Assembly: GCA_002633005.1 (NCBI GenBank)
Contig: NMRA01000644.1
Location: 1 to 62,000 of the forward strand
Length of the DNA: 62,000 nucleotides
Reading direction: 5' to 3'
Origin: Phoronis australis
Lineage: Eukaryota; Phoronida; Phoronidae
Shown: positions 1 to 11,045 of the stretch, one piece after another
Position numbering within the stretch: the first letter of the stretch is position 1
How the letters are laid out: each line of letters begins with the position of its first letter
Notes under the pieces: model-generated
Database searches by the model: none
What the model saw: only the letters and a program-made list of their open reading frames with translations
What the model was told of the DNA's origin: nothing
Made by a program: the position numbers and the translations under genes

Positions 1-3
1 ACT

Positions 4-387
4 GTGGTCATCACTATGCGTACCTTCAAGCACAGCTCGGGACCAGTGTCACTTTCAATTCCGTCCAGCCAATCTCCCCATTGCCCAGTAGCTGCCCTAA
101 CCTTGTACTTGTCTACTTTTCAGCCCTCTCCTGGCACCTTGTTCCAACACCTCAGTGGATCACCGGTTACAAGTTCCTGCTTCAACTCCATGTTAACTAA
201 AATGGTTTCCTTTGTAGGACTCGACACCAAGTCTTATACGTCACATAACTTTCGCATTGGCGCCGCCACCTCTGCGGCCAGCCGTGGCGTCCCTGAACCG
301 GTGATCCAGCGCATGGGGCGCTGGAAATCTGACGCACTAAAAAACTACATTCACATGTCTGCTTTTCCTCTTCCCCAGGCTTCTTGA
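4..387 (+). mobile_element. Tyrosine recombinase C-terminal fragment (DIRS/Crypton-type element)
   Basis: The frame is open from the window edge to a stop at 387 and holds the C-terminal catalytic half of a tyrosine recombinase. The motif SHNFRIGAATSAASRGV (about residues 80-96) carries the H-x-x-R pair; GRWKSDA carries the usual Trp in place of the third His; the Tyr of KNYIHM is the likely nucleophile. The upstream CPVAALTLYL stretch is also typical of the eukaryotic recombinases of DIRS, Ngaro and Crypton elements. The first catalytic Arg would lie before the window. No reverse transcriptase is visible, so DIRS versus Crypton cannot be decided. This is a transposon protein rather than a host gene. 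Confidence is high for the fold and moderate for the class. Confidence 0.75.
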
Positions 388-775
388 ACTCCTGGTGGGC
401 CTGCTGTTGCAGCTTCCCACTTCTCTCACTTTGCTTTTCAGCCCCTCCCACTCCTCTTGGTCTGTGGTTTCGGCCCCCTAGGTCAGGTCTGTTGTTGCAG
501 CCGGCCTCCTCCCGTTTGCAGGTCTGTTGCTGCAGCCTGTGGCCCAAGGTCTGTAGTTGCAGGCTTCAATTTCTAGTCATTAGTTCTAGTTACCTTTACT
601 TCCAGTTCTTTATGTTCTTGTTTTTTATATTCTAGACTTATGTTTTCTAGTTTTCTGTTAGTGTTTCTGCAGGAACGTTAGCCCTATGTTTCTGGTGACT
701 AGACTGCCGAGGAGTCTGGATATAGGATCCATTGTTCTCAACTATGGTTTGGGCGTTTTGGAACCATTCAACTCC
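388..775. repeat. 3' flank of the recombinase with short CTGTTGTTGCAG-like repeats
   Basis: Directly after the recombinase stop the DNA is T/C-rich and carries several imperfect copies of a ggtctgttgttgcag-like motif (near 402, 487, 521 and 549). From about 590 it becomes T-rich. No gene is visible. It may be the 3' untranslated end of the same element; no terminal repeat could be placed. Confidence 0.35.
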
Positions 776-1075
776 TCAAACTTCATCGATGTTTGTTCTT
801 AATGCTGGCAATTGGTCAACTGCTGTGTCAGTGGGCTTGTAAGCCTCTACAATATCAGCATCTCGTTTTTGCAGATTGGCACTAAGCTTTTTAAGGTTTT
901 CAAGTCCATTCAAAAGAGTTACAAGCGCAACTATATTTGCCCCATTCAAGATGGACTGCTTCAAACCTTGCGCTTTTGTCAAAGACGATGTATCCCAGGA
1001 GCAATTTGCATCTCTTGCAATTTTTGGAATAAACGTCCCGATGTCTGAACACTTCAAACCCCGAAGTTTTAACAT
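776..1075 (-). mobile_element. hAT-family transposase fragment (P52rIPK/ZMYM-like)
   Basis: The minus-strand frame is open for 99 codons. Its C-terminal half (NGLENLKKLSANLQKRDADI, then VEAYKPTDTAVDQLPALRTN) matches my memory of the segment 'L..LS..LQ...DI..AY..I...I..L...R.N' found in the middle of hAT-type transposases annotated as 52-kDa repressor of PKR inhibitor or ZMYM1-like. The BED finger, the catalytic core and the C-terminal dimerisation domain are absent, so it is an isolated fragment. The plus-strand frames here are shadows. Recognition rests on a short motif. Confidence 0.5.
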
Positions 1076-1199
1076 CTAATAAATGCCCATAGGCATGGGC
1101 GTTTGATCGGGTGGGCTTTTTGCGGAAATTCCCCATATAGAAGACAGACACTACTGAGGTCGGAACCAGCGTTCCTTGAACACCGCGCGAGTACCACAA

Positions 1200-3880
1200 G
1201 ACTTTGCTGAGAAAGTACAGCCTATCCGAAATTTCGGGTACAGTACACTGTTCGCAAATGTGGTCACCTTGTCAATGTGAGTGCCACCCCCCGGGTTTAT
1301 TCCTTGTATAGGCTTAACTTGCGTAAGATGTATCTTGAAACGGACTCGAGACCAGACCACAGCGCCCACCACGACAGCAATTCTTCGGAAAACGAGTTGA
1401 TCGTTTTTAAGATAAACACATTACATGTACACTGTAAGATTATTGCGCAAGACAACTTTATTATACACCAGCCAAATTCAAGTTACAAACGTATGGTCCA
1501 GGAGTGTAATGACATGACAAGGCATGACAGATAAGGTAAAACGTTGCACGTCTATTCATCTGAATATCAGGTTTGTGGTACCACAATATTTTCCTTAATG
1601 AAATCAAAACATATCGTAGAGTAAAGACTATAGTTACCTAAAAAGTAACTATACTGTAGATCTGCCTTTTCCGCGTTAGATCCATCTAACGTGCTTGGCT
1701 ATACTTCAGAAATATCGACGGAAGCTCGCACAATTAAACTCCGCGCGACTTGCCGATGAGCTACGAAAACTCGATATGCGTTGCTTTTCGTGATTACAGC
1801 AAATCACAATGCAAAGAAATTAGATTTTCAGTGTGAACCCCCATCAATTTTTTGAGGTGGTTTACTTGAAGTTCACACATGCTGGCGGTGTCGTTTTTGT
1901 TTTGCTAGCGACGTTTTTTAACTTTTATTTTTTAGAGGCTTCGGGGCCCGCCAATGATCTATGAAGGCTACAAATTAATTGCGATTTTCTGAGTGGATAC
2001 TACGATTTAATCAATGCAATGCATTAATGAATCGAAATAATGCTACGAATTAATGAATAGGTAAGTAACTGCAATTAAGGAATTCATGAAATGCGATGAA
2101 GTATTGAATCGTGACGATGTTACGAACATGTGATTTCGTAATATCGAGGAAATCTATAAATACGTAACATGCTATTGAAAAAATGAAATATCGTAATTAC
2201 GACATTTAGGTGAATAGTTGATTTTCGAAATATCCGAGCCATCCTGAATTTCATTACCCCGCCAGACGTAAACTTTTAATACCTGTCTCGAGGCGAGAAA
2301 ATCCGCTATCAGTGCGAATCGTACTAAATTGAAGGAAATGACGTGGAAAGTTAGGCTACAGCCAGGTGAGTTTATCCGTCAATTGTCTGAGGGACCACGA
2401 CCCCTAAGGTAAATCTCTGTTCACGAATCAAGACTGGCGAACGACCTGTATCTAACTTTGTCGTAGCCCCCACGCGGTTTAGTTTATGAAAGTACCCATT
2501 CATATGCAAATCCTACGAAGATGTCTTCGGTTTCTTTTCTGCAGGCTCACGTGATCCATTGAAAACACCGTCTCGCTCGGTATTCAGTATCTCTAAAAGG
2601 CGCGTTTATTGATCTGGATGGTGTAACGAAGTGGTTACCTGGTGGTTGCACTTTGATGTCTTGATTGACTTTGAAAGTTTCTTCTTCAGCAGTTGTAATT
2701 AGTTCAGATATACTTCAAATAATTATTGATACAACGGGTCTCGTAGTTTATTGGAAAGTGCAATAACCCCTTCCGAGAAATTACCAATGGAATTTTCCCG
2801 AGCCGTGAGACGGCCTGCTATGTCAGATTGCGGCCATTTCCTAGAGGGTACGCACAGGGATGTGTCTTGCCCCATGCATGAAAGACGATACAGGTGCGTA
2901 ACTTCCGTTATTAATCATATTTTGGTGTGGCTGATACTTGTTACTACAGTTCTCTAGACCTGTAACAACTGTTTGGTGTACTAGCTTCTTGTAATACGTA
3001 TATATTGGCTGGCTGCATTTTAAGTAGTGTACCCTGGGTTGTACTCATGCATTACTGTTTGGGTTCTGGTGACGTGTACATTTATTTAAATGGATACATC
3101 TATCCGTCTATGAACTGTGTTACCATTCGCTTGCACCAGACGTTTATTACTTGACTTGCTGGTGCAATCGGGTTGACTTCAATTAGCCTAGCGCCCTTTC
3201 TAATCTCGACTAAGTATTTCACAAACATACTAACTAGAGCCCTAACATCTATCACAAAAGACTGGATAAACCGAAATGACGTTCAGGGTCACAAAATGCA
3301 TGCTGACATGTCGCAACAGATGGGAGCAAAGCATTGTGTCTCGGATTCTTTGTGTCTAGTTCAATGTGTCCCCGTTTTATGGATTTCGGATTCTGTGTAT
3401 CCCAGGTTCTATGTGCCGGCCCGGGTTCTATAAGTACCTGCGGGTTCTATGTGTCCCGGTCTGTTGCGTTACAGTTCAGGCGCTAAGCGGACAAGTGTGC
3501 AAGGTTTACCTACAATCACCATTTTAGGCCCACGTGACAATTTTGAGGTGCTTTTCCGATCCTGCTTGAGGGCAAAAATTTGACAAGTAATAAAGTAACG
3601 TGTTGTTTTTATGAACCCTCCTGATCGTCGTTGTCAAATCAAGCAGTGCCCCCCGGAATTTCGAATGTAGCCAAATCTCACTTGTTCGGAACATGCGCCT
3701 TAGTTTGTGGCTAGGTCACAAAGGGCGATCTTATGTTGATTTTCTTGGCTGGTTGAGTGCTGACCAGAGACAAGTCGAATCTGGTGCTGTAGCCATTTCT
3801 ATGATACAAATAAGTAACCCTAAAAGCATACCATTTGCGATGCTTTCGTGGGCACATTTCAACGCTCCGCGTTGCTTTTG
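1200..3880. other. Non-coding DNA, no gene supported
   Basis: No coding segment is supported. From about 1955 to 2235 the DNA is unusually rich in related short words (attaatga, tacgaatt, cgatgaa, cgtaat) in degenerate recurrence. From about 3310 to 3470 an imperfect minisatellite repeats a 'ggttctatgtgtccc' phrase. An open stretch at 2751-2957 ends near a possible splice donor (cag/gtgcgt), but nothing links it to a gene. Confidence 0.4.
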
Positions 3881-4913
3881 TTAGAGGCGCAGGCTCTTCG
3901 AAGAACTAGTTTCAAACAGGTGCGCGCATCATCCTGAACGTTTTCCTCAAAATCACTGTTCAGAACCCAGAGTTATGAAAGTTCAAACTTGTGGCTTTTG
4001 ATAGATTTTTGGAAATGTTTGATCTCCAAATTTATGGATTTTTAGGCTTGTAAACCTTCTGACCCATGAAAACCATGATTTCATAAACTAGGTCCACACA
4101 CTTTCTCACTTGTAGTTTTCAATTCAGGTCATATAGGGTTCATCTCGTCTAGGGGATTGATTTCCTTTTCACCTTATTGGAGATTTTTTTTAGCGACTTG
4201 GCCTTTCGTCGAACCAGTTGACTTTGGCTGACTAGTATACCATTACCATACTGGACCTGACGTCGCGAGCAGTTACAATGTACCAAAGGTGCTGCAGGAC
4301 CAGTGAAACGAATGACACCTCAACCAAAGAGGGGGTGTCCACTGCAAACATTCTGACAGTTACCGGTTTCAGATACATGTGTGTACTCATTTGAGTCATC
4401 AAAACTTGACCGATTACTTGTTTCATTTGGAAAAGCGAAGTGAAAACTCTACTCGCCAGTCATTTAGGAATACCTCTTTATTAATGCAAAGTGTTTCACA
4501 CCTGGTTTCAGGGCACAGTCTCTCAAAAACCGTCAAACGGAAGACGAGTAGTTGAGTAACCGGGATATCTTATCAATGTAAGATACACTATAAGCTCTCA
4601 GTTTGGGTCATCTGTATAATATTCCATCTCGGAATTGAACTTAATTTAGTCTTGGTTGCTGTATTTTATTTGAGCGACTTGTTTGTCATTTGTTAAACCA
4701 CTGAACTTTGTCCATCCTTAAAAGGATACCAAAACCGACTTTGGCTTACTAACACATACAAAAAGAAAACCGCTTTCCCATCCAGTTCTCTGAACCAAAT
4801 AATGCTTTTAAACCTACGCCTAACAGCAAAAGTTTGGAAGAAAATTTGAAAACTTCTTACAAATTCCGGTATACTGGCAAGCATGTCCTACGCTTTAAGC
4901 GAATGTGGAAAAG
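3880..4913 (+). pseudogene. Array unit 0, strongly diverged first copy
   Basis: A segment like exon A (from about 3897) is followed by a B-like exon at about 4194-4340. The B-like exon keeps LGLSSN and a VTMYQRCC core but has a TAG stop where other units read Asp-Lys. Exons C and D are not found. The sequence after 4440 resembles the flank of the last unit (unit 10) more than that of its neighbours, so the two array ends share an older subtype. Confidence 0.5.
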
Positions 4914-7031
4914 GCCACCGGGCACCAAAGACCACGATATCCAATTGATGAGATAGGAAGTATGGGTTGTTAGTTGGTTCCTGCCTTTAACTTGAAAGAT
5001 TGATACTTGAGATGCATTAACAGGTAAAAGAACGAGAATTGGTTGAAGTCATCAAAACAAGGTTTAGTATCCTTAAGTGACATGCGGGACCACAACGTCA
5101 CGACAGGTTACAGTGCACCAAAGTTTCTGCAGCACAACCATTCCCCAACGTTACGATGCGACCAACGGGTAACCAAAACAGAAGAAGAAGTCGTTAAGAA
5201 GAAAATGATAAGCTAAACCAACGTTGCTTACATTTCATACTGCTCTAGAATGAATAGGGTACAGCCCGACACTCTGAAAGATCTCAACTCATAACACACA
5301 TAATATGACCAAAAAATGTTTTTAAAATTGCCCTATCATGCCGAAGAGGAGAGCCAGTGAGATCGACTCTACTTCGAAGATCTATGAGACCAGAAACTAG
5401 TGATTCAAAGTCAACAACAGCGGAGTTACAAAATCGTANATATAAATGGAAGCGACACCTCATTGCACATTGCTGAACTTTACTTGGACTCTTTCCAGAG
5501 GCACTGGTTCTTCCAGGAACTGGTTTCAAGCAGACATCTGCTCAAAAGCTCTCAAACATTTTGCTCCAAATCACTGTTCAGAACCTCGTGGCAATAAAGT
5601 TCAACATTTTAACTTTGGAACTAAGGGACTTTAGGACTTGTGTGTACCTTAGGAGATACAGATTTTTGGACTTGCAAACATTCGGACCCAAGCATACCGT
5701 GATTTTATACCTTCTGCCCACACTCTTTCTCACTTGAGTAGTTCGTATCCGATGCGTTGACTTCATTTGAACCTTATTGTAGATTTTTACGGGCTTTGGC
5801 CTTTCGTTGAACTACTGACAAGTATAGCATTAACATTCGGGATCTGACTTTGCTCACAGTGTCAGTGTACCAAGGACGCCACAGTACAACTTTCATGAAT
5901 GACCTCAAATACAAAAGGTATGGTGCTGATCAGCTGTAAACCTGAAAGTTACATGTTTTGACTGCTTAGGTGTTTTTGAGCCTGCAAAACGTCACCGAAC
6001 ACTTGTTTGATCTGGACAATCTACTCGCCAAGCATTTTGGCATCTGTCTTTGTTGATGACGAAAGTGTTCCTGAAGTTTGACTTTCGTGAGCGGTGTTTA
6101 AATCACAGCATTTGAAATCCACTATAACTGAACTAAAATCGCGTGCCAGGGTTTTTCGATACATGGGCCAAATTTTGACTTATTAGACGGAAAGTGAGCA
6201 AATAACAGAAAGTAGCGGGCTTGCCACAACTCACACACAAAAATGCCACAAAATCAAGATTATAACGATTTTGTACATATATTTGGTATGTATAAGGAGA
6301 ATATTGCGTGATGAAACAGTTGATAACAATCCCTGTGCATTTTGAAAAAAATCTAAGTGAAATTGGATTTTTTGAAAATTAAAAAATTCGTTATTTAAAA
6401 AAAGACAACTATGAAAACTTTTTTTTTCAATTTTTGTCACTTTCAGAGTCATGTCTAACTAGTTAAACCCAGTTGATACTTATTTTATATAGGACCTGGA
6501 GATTTGACCAGTGTATACACTCCCCTTAAATCATAACATTTGTAAGTTTTACTTAAGTCTGAACAGTTCTCTCTGAGATATAAATTTTAAAACTTAGAGA
6601 AATGTATTACGTTTTTCCAGGGTCATACAGGAACTCAACGAGCATGACCCTGACCTTGCACCAGCGCCAGTGAGCCAAAGAGATGCTGTCTTACCCGTTA
6701 CATGAAGGATGACGATAAAGGTGTTTACCTTTCGTTATTGGTAAACTTTTGGCCATGCCGAGACTTACAGTTACAATTCTCCACAAAAAATGTGGTGTCC
6801 AAGTCGTTGTAATAGATTTTTAAGTGTTTGCTGTATTTTCCTTGTAATTTGGGTCCTGCTAATGCATTAGTGTTTGGGTCGTGGTGACGTACATTTATGT
6901 CAATGGATAGATCTGCCTATCTATCAAATGTATTATCATTCTCTAGGACTAGACCTTTTGTTTCATTTCTTGGTGTTTCTTTCTCGGTGACGTTTACGTT
7001 CTTTCTCATCCCGACTAACACTTGCACTAAC
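4914..7031 (+). pseudogene. Array unit 1 (near-identical to unit 2), broken
   Basis: Exon A lies near 5495. Exon B ends at 5917 and has lost 11 bases (frameshift) before DKYSINIRDL. Exon C is 6621-6720, two bases longer than the 98-base intact form and shifted out of frame. Exon D is missing because the unit stops at an 'n' (7032). A second 'n' at 5439 replaces about 25 bases present in unit 2. The B-C intron contains a 260-base interspersed repeat at about 6270-6530. The unit is a pseudogene in this assembly. Confidence 0.6.
6270..6530. repeat. Interspersed repeat in B-C intron of unit 1
   Basis: Same family as 32775-33045; absent from the other units, so it was inserted after the array formed. 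Its presence in units 1 and 2 only is one more sign that these two are the same locus. Confidence 0.65.
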
Positions 7032-7032
7032 N

Positions 7033-9425
7033 TCACCGGGCACCAAAGACCACGATATCCATTTGATGAGATAGGAAGTATGGGTTGTTAGTTGGTTCCT
7101 GCCTTCAACTTGAACGATTGATACTTGAGATGCATTAACAGGTAAAAGAACGAGAATTGGTTGAAGTCATCAAAACAAGGTTTAGTATCCTTAAGTGACA
7201 TGCGGGACCACAACGTCACGACAGGTTACAGTGCACCAAAGTTTCTGCAGCACACCCATTCCCAACGTTACGATGCGACCAACGGGTAACCAAAACAGAA
7301 GAAGAAAATGATAAGCTAAACCAACGTTGCTTGCATTTCATACTGCTCTAGAATGAATAGGGTACAGCTCGACACTCTGAAGGATCTCAAGTCATAACAC
7401 ACCTAATATGACCAAAAATGTTTTTAAAATTGCCCTATCATGCCGAAGAGGAGAGCCAGTGAGATCGACTCTACTTCGAACATCTATGAGACCAGAAACT
7501 AGTGATTCAAAGTCAACAACAGCGGAGCTACAAAATCGTAGGAGTGGGGGTAATCCAAAATTTATAATGTAAATGGAAGCGACACCTCATTGCACATTGC
7601 TGAACTTTACTTGGACTCTTTCCAGAGGCACTGGTTCTTCCAGGAACTAGTTTCAAGCAGGCATCTGCTCAAAAGCTCTCAAACATTTTGCTCCAAATCA
7701 CTGTTCAGAACCTCGTGGCAATAAAGTTCAACATTTTAACTTTCGAACTAAGGGACTTTAGGACTTGTGTGTACCTTAAGAGATACAGATTTTTGGACTT
7801 GCAAACATTCGTACCCAAGCATACCGTGATTTTATACCTTCTGCCCACACTCTTTCTCACTTGAGTACTTCGTATCCAATGCGTTGACTTCATTTGAACC
7901 TTATTGTAGATTTTTACGGGCTTTGCCTTTCGTTGAACTACTGACAAGTATAGCATTAACATTCGGGATCTGACTTTGCTCACAGTGACAGTGTACCAAG
8001 GGCGCTGCAGTACAACTGTCATGAATGACATCAAATACAAAAGGTATGGTGCTGATCAGCTGTAAACCTGAAAGTTACACGTTTTGACTGCTTAGGTGTT
8101 TTTGAGCCTGCAAAACTTCACCGAACACTTGTTTGATCTGGAAAAAATATGTGACAATCTACTTACCAAGCATTTTGGCATCTGTCTTTGTTGATGACGA
8201 AAGCGTTCCTGAAGTTTGAGTTTCGTGAGCGGTGTTTAAATCACAGCATTTGAAATCCACTATAACTGAACTAAAATCGCGTGCCAGGGTTTTTCGGTAC
8301 ATGGGCCAAATTTTGACTTATTAGACGGAAAGTGAGCAAATAACAGAAAGTAGCGGGCTTGCCACAACTCACACACAAAAAAATGCCACAAAATCAAGAT
8401 TATAACGATTTTGTACATATATTTGGTATGGATAAGGAGAATATTGCGTAATGAAACGGTTGATAACAATCCCTGTGCATTTTGAAAAAAATCTAGGTAA
8501 AATTGGATTTTTTGAAAATTAAAAATTTCGTTATTTAAAAAAAACAGACAACTATGAAAACTTCTTTTTTCAATTTTGTCACTTTCAGAGTCATGTCTAA
8601 CTAGTTAAACCCAGTTGATACTTATTTTATATAAGAACCTGGAGATTTGACCAGTGTATACACTCCCCTTAAATCATAACATTTGTAAGTTTTACTTAAG
8701 TCTGAACAGTTCTCTCTGAGATTTAAATTTTAAAACTTAGAGAAATGTATTACGTTTTTCCAGGGTCATACAGGAACTCAACGAGCATGACCCTGACCTT
8801 GCACCAGCGCCAGTGAGCCAAAGAGATGCTGTCTTACCCGTTACATGAAGGATGACGATAAAGGTGTTTACCTTTCGTTATTGGTAAACTTTTGGCCATG
8901 CCGAGACTTACAGTTACAATTCTCCACAAAAATGTGGTGTCCAAGTCGTTGTATTTTCCTTGTAGTTTGAGTCCTGCTAATGCATTAGTGTTTGAGTCGT
9001 GGTGACGTACATTTATGTCAATGGATAGATCTGCCTATCTATCAAATGTATTATCATTCTCTAGGACTAGACCCTTTGTTTCATTTCTTGGTGTTTCTTT
9101 CTCGGTGACGTTTACGTTCTTTCTCATCCCGACTAACACTTGCACTAACGTACTAATACAAGTCTAACATACCAACAAAGACAACACAAATGAACCCAGC
9201 ATACCAAGAAAGAGAGCACGAATGAACCTAAATGACGTTCAGCAACTCAGAATGCATGATGAATGGTGTTATTTGATATCCTTTGCAGATGCCGCAACAA
9301 AATGGTGCCGAGCAGTCGTTCCCGTGACGGATTTCTGCCCGGGTAGGGACAAATAAAAATTCCAATTAGCATCTGAGTAGCAACTAGAATACAGGCATTT
9401 TTGTCGATTGTTTGTAAATTATATT
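7033..9425 (+). pseudogene. Array unit 2, broken
   Basis: Bases 7033-9149 repeat unit 1 almost base for base. Exon B (ending 8043) keeps the VTVYQGRCSTT core but carries the same 11-base deletion as unit 1. Exon C (8764-8863) is frameshifted in its alanine/proline stretch. Exon D (9289-9356) is open but ends early (TAA after GRDK) compared with the SIRVAN-type ending of other units. The same repeat insertion as in unit 1 sits in the B-C intron (about 8410-8670). Non-functional as it stands. Confidence 0.6.
8410..8670. repeat. Interspersed repeat in B-C intron of unit 2
   Basis: Nearly identical in sequence and position to 6270-6530 in unit 1. Confidence 0.65.
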
Positions 9426-11045
9426 AATACACGTTTTTGTCTATTTACATGTACGTGCCATACCCATTACCAACGGACAACCAAAACGGAAGAGGAAGTC
9501 TTTGAGACGAAAATGATGGTAAACTAACGTTGCTTGCGTTTCATACTGCACTAGTATGAATAGGGTAGAGATCAAAGCTCTGAAGGTTCTCAAGTCATAA
9601 CACACATAATATATCAAACAGAATGTTTTTAAATTGCCATATAATGCCGAAGGTTCACAAATCCGTCACGGAGGAGAGCAAGTTATTTGGAATCTATGAT
9701 ACCAGAAACCAGTGATTTAAAGTCAAAAACAGTGGTGCAACAAAATCGTACTGGGATGTTAAGCCAAGAATTTAAAATATAAGCAAACGACACTACTCAG
9801 TGCACATTATTGAGCTTTGCTTGGTTTCTTTCCAGAGGCACCTGTTCTTACAGGAACTGGTTTAAAGCAGACACCTGCTCAAATACTCAAGAACATTTTG
9901 CTCGAAGTAACTGTTTAGAACCTCGTGTCATGAATCTTCAACATTTTAACCTTCGAACTTATGGACTTTTGGACCTGTGTTTACCCTAGGAGATATGGTT
10001 TTTTCGACTTGCAAACATTCGGATCCATGAACAGCATGATTTCTTACCTTCTGCCTACACTCCTCCTCACTAGTAATTTTCAATTCAGATCATATGGGCT
10101 GTTTGCTTCCAGGGTGTTTACTTCGTTTGAAGCTGATTGTAGATTTTATTGGCTTGGCCTTTGGTCGAACTACTGGATTTTGGCTGACAAGGATTCATTC
10201 ATTTATTTACTTATTTATTGTGATATTTAAAATGAGGGTGGCCTATTCAGTGATAGCACTGCTTTCCAAGAGGGCCCTCAACAACAAAAAACAGTAATAT
10301 AATACAATGAAGTAATAAAACAACAATTAAATATACGTAAAACGATACAATTAAAATAGGTTGAGAATTAAAACAATAAAAAAATGACGAAGAATGGTGA
10401 ACTAAGAGATATGAAATAATAAAGAGCTGAATTATTAAAATATTTTAATATATGATCAATTGGTTTTCGTTTTGTGAACGGTAATTGAATCATATCAATT
10501 GAAAGTTTTATTTAATTCTGAACAGTTCTCTCTGAGATACAAATTTTAAAACTTTAAGAAATGAATACGTTTTTCCAGGGTCAAGCAGGAACTGAACAAG
10601 TACGAAAATGACCTCGCCATCACCGACAGTGAAACAAAGAGATGCTGCCTTACCCGTTACATGAAGGGCGATAAAGGTGTTTCCCTTTAGTTATTGGTAA
10701 CGTTTTGGAGTCGACGACACTTGTAATTACAGTTCTCCACCTGCGAGAAAACAATGTGGTGTCCATGTCGTTGTAATAGAGTTTTTAGGCGTTTGCTGTA
10801 TTTTAGTTGTAGTCTTGGTTCTCCTAATGTATTAATATTTGGGTCGTGATGACGTGCATTTATTCCAATGAATGGATCTGGCCATCTACCAAATGTACAT
10901 TATTATAATTCTCTAGGACTAGACCTTTTGTTTCAGTTCTTGGTGGCTCTTTCGTGGTGACGCGTTGGAGCCGAGACGTGGCTCCCGTGACCTATTTCTG
11001 CCGGGCTAGGGACAAAATTATTCACTTAGCATCTGAGTAGTACAT
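9426..11045 (+). pseudogene. Array unit 3, truncated exons B and D, intact exon C
   Basis: This copy reads without a break from the A-like region into exon B (…FEADCRF then LGLWSNYW…LADKD), but exon B is cut at about 10187 by unrelated DNA. Exon C (10579-10676, 98 bases) is fully open and gives KQELNKYENDL…KRCCLTRYMKGDK with correct AG/GT borders. Exon D (from about 10962) has lost its acceptor and first codons. The copy cannot give a normal product. Confidence 0.6.
10187..10440. mobile_element. LINE/SINE 3' tail-like insertion in unit 3
   Basis: A foreign segment starts with repeated attt/attta and then reads gagggtggcctattcagtga and ctttccaagagggccctc before an A-rich tail-like region. This 'agggtggcc…tttccaagagggcccTC' phrase is, to my knowledge, typical of 3' ends of invertebrate LINE-type elements. 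It replaces the rest of exon B. No open frame is present. Family assignment is tentative. Confidence 0.4.

Noticed and set aside
2751-2957. Possible exon ending at cag/gtgcgt
   Set aside because: No partner exon, no domain and no repeat of the signal elsewhere; a chance frame is as likely.
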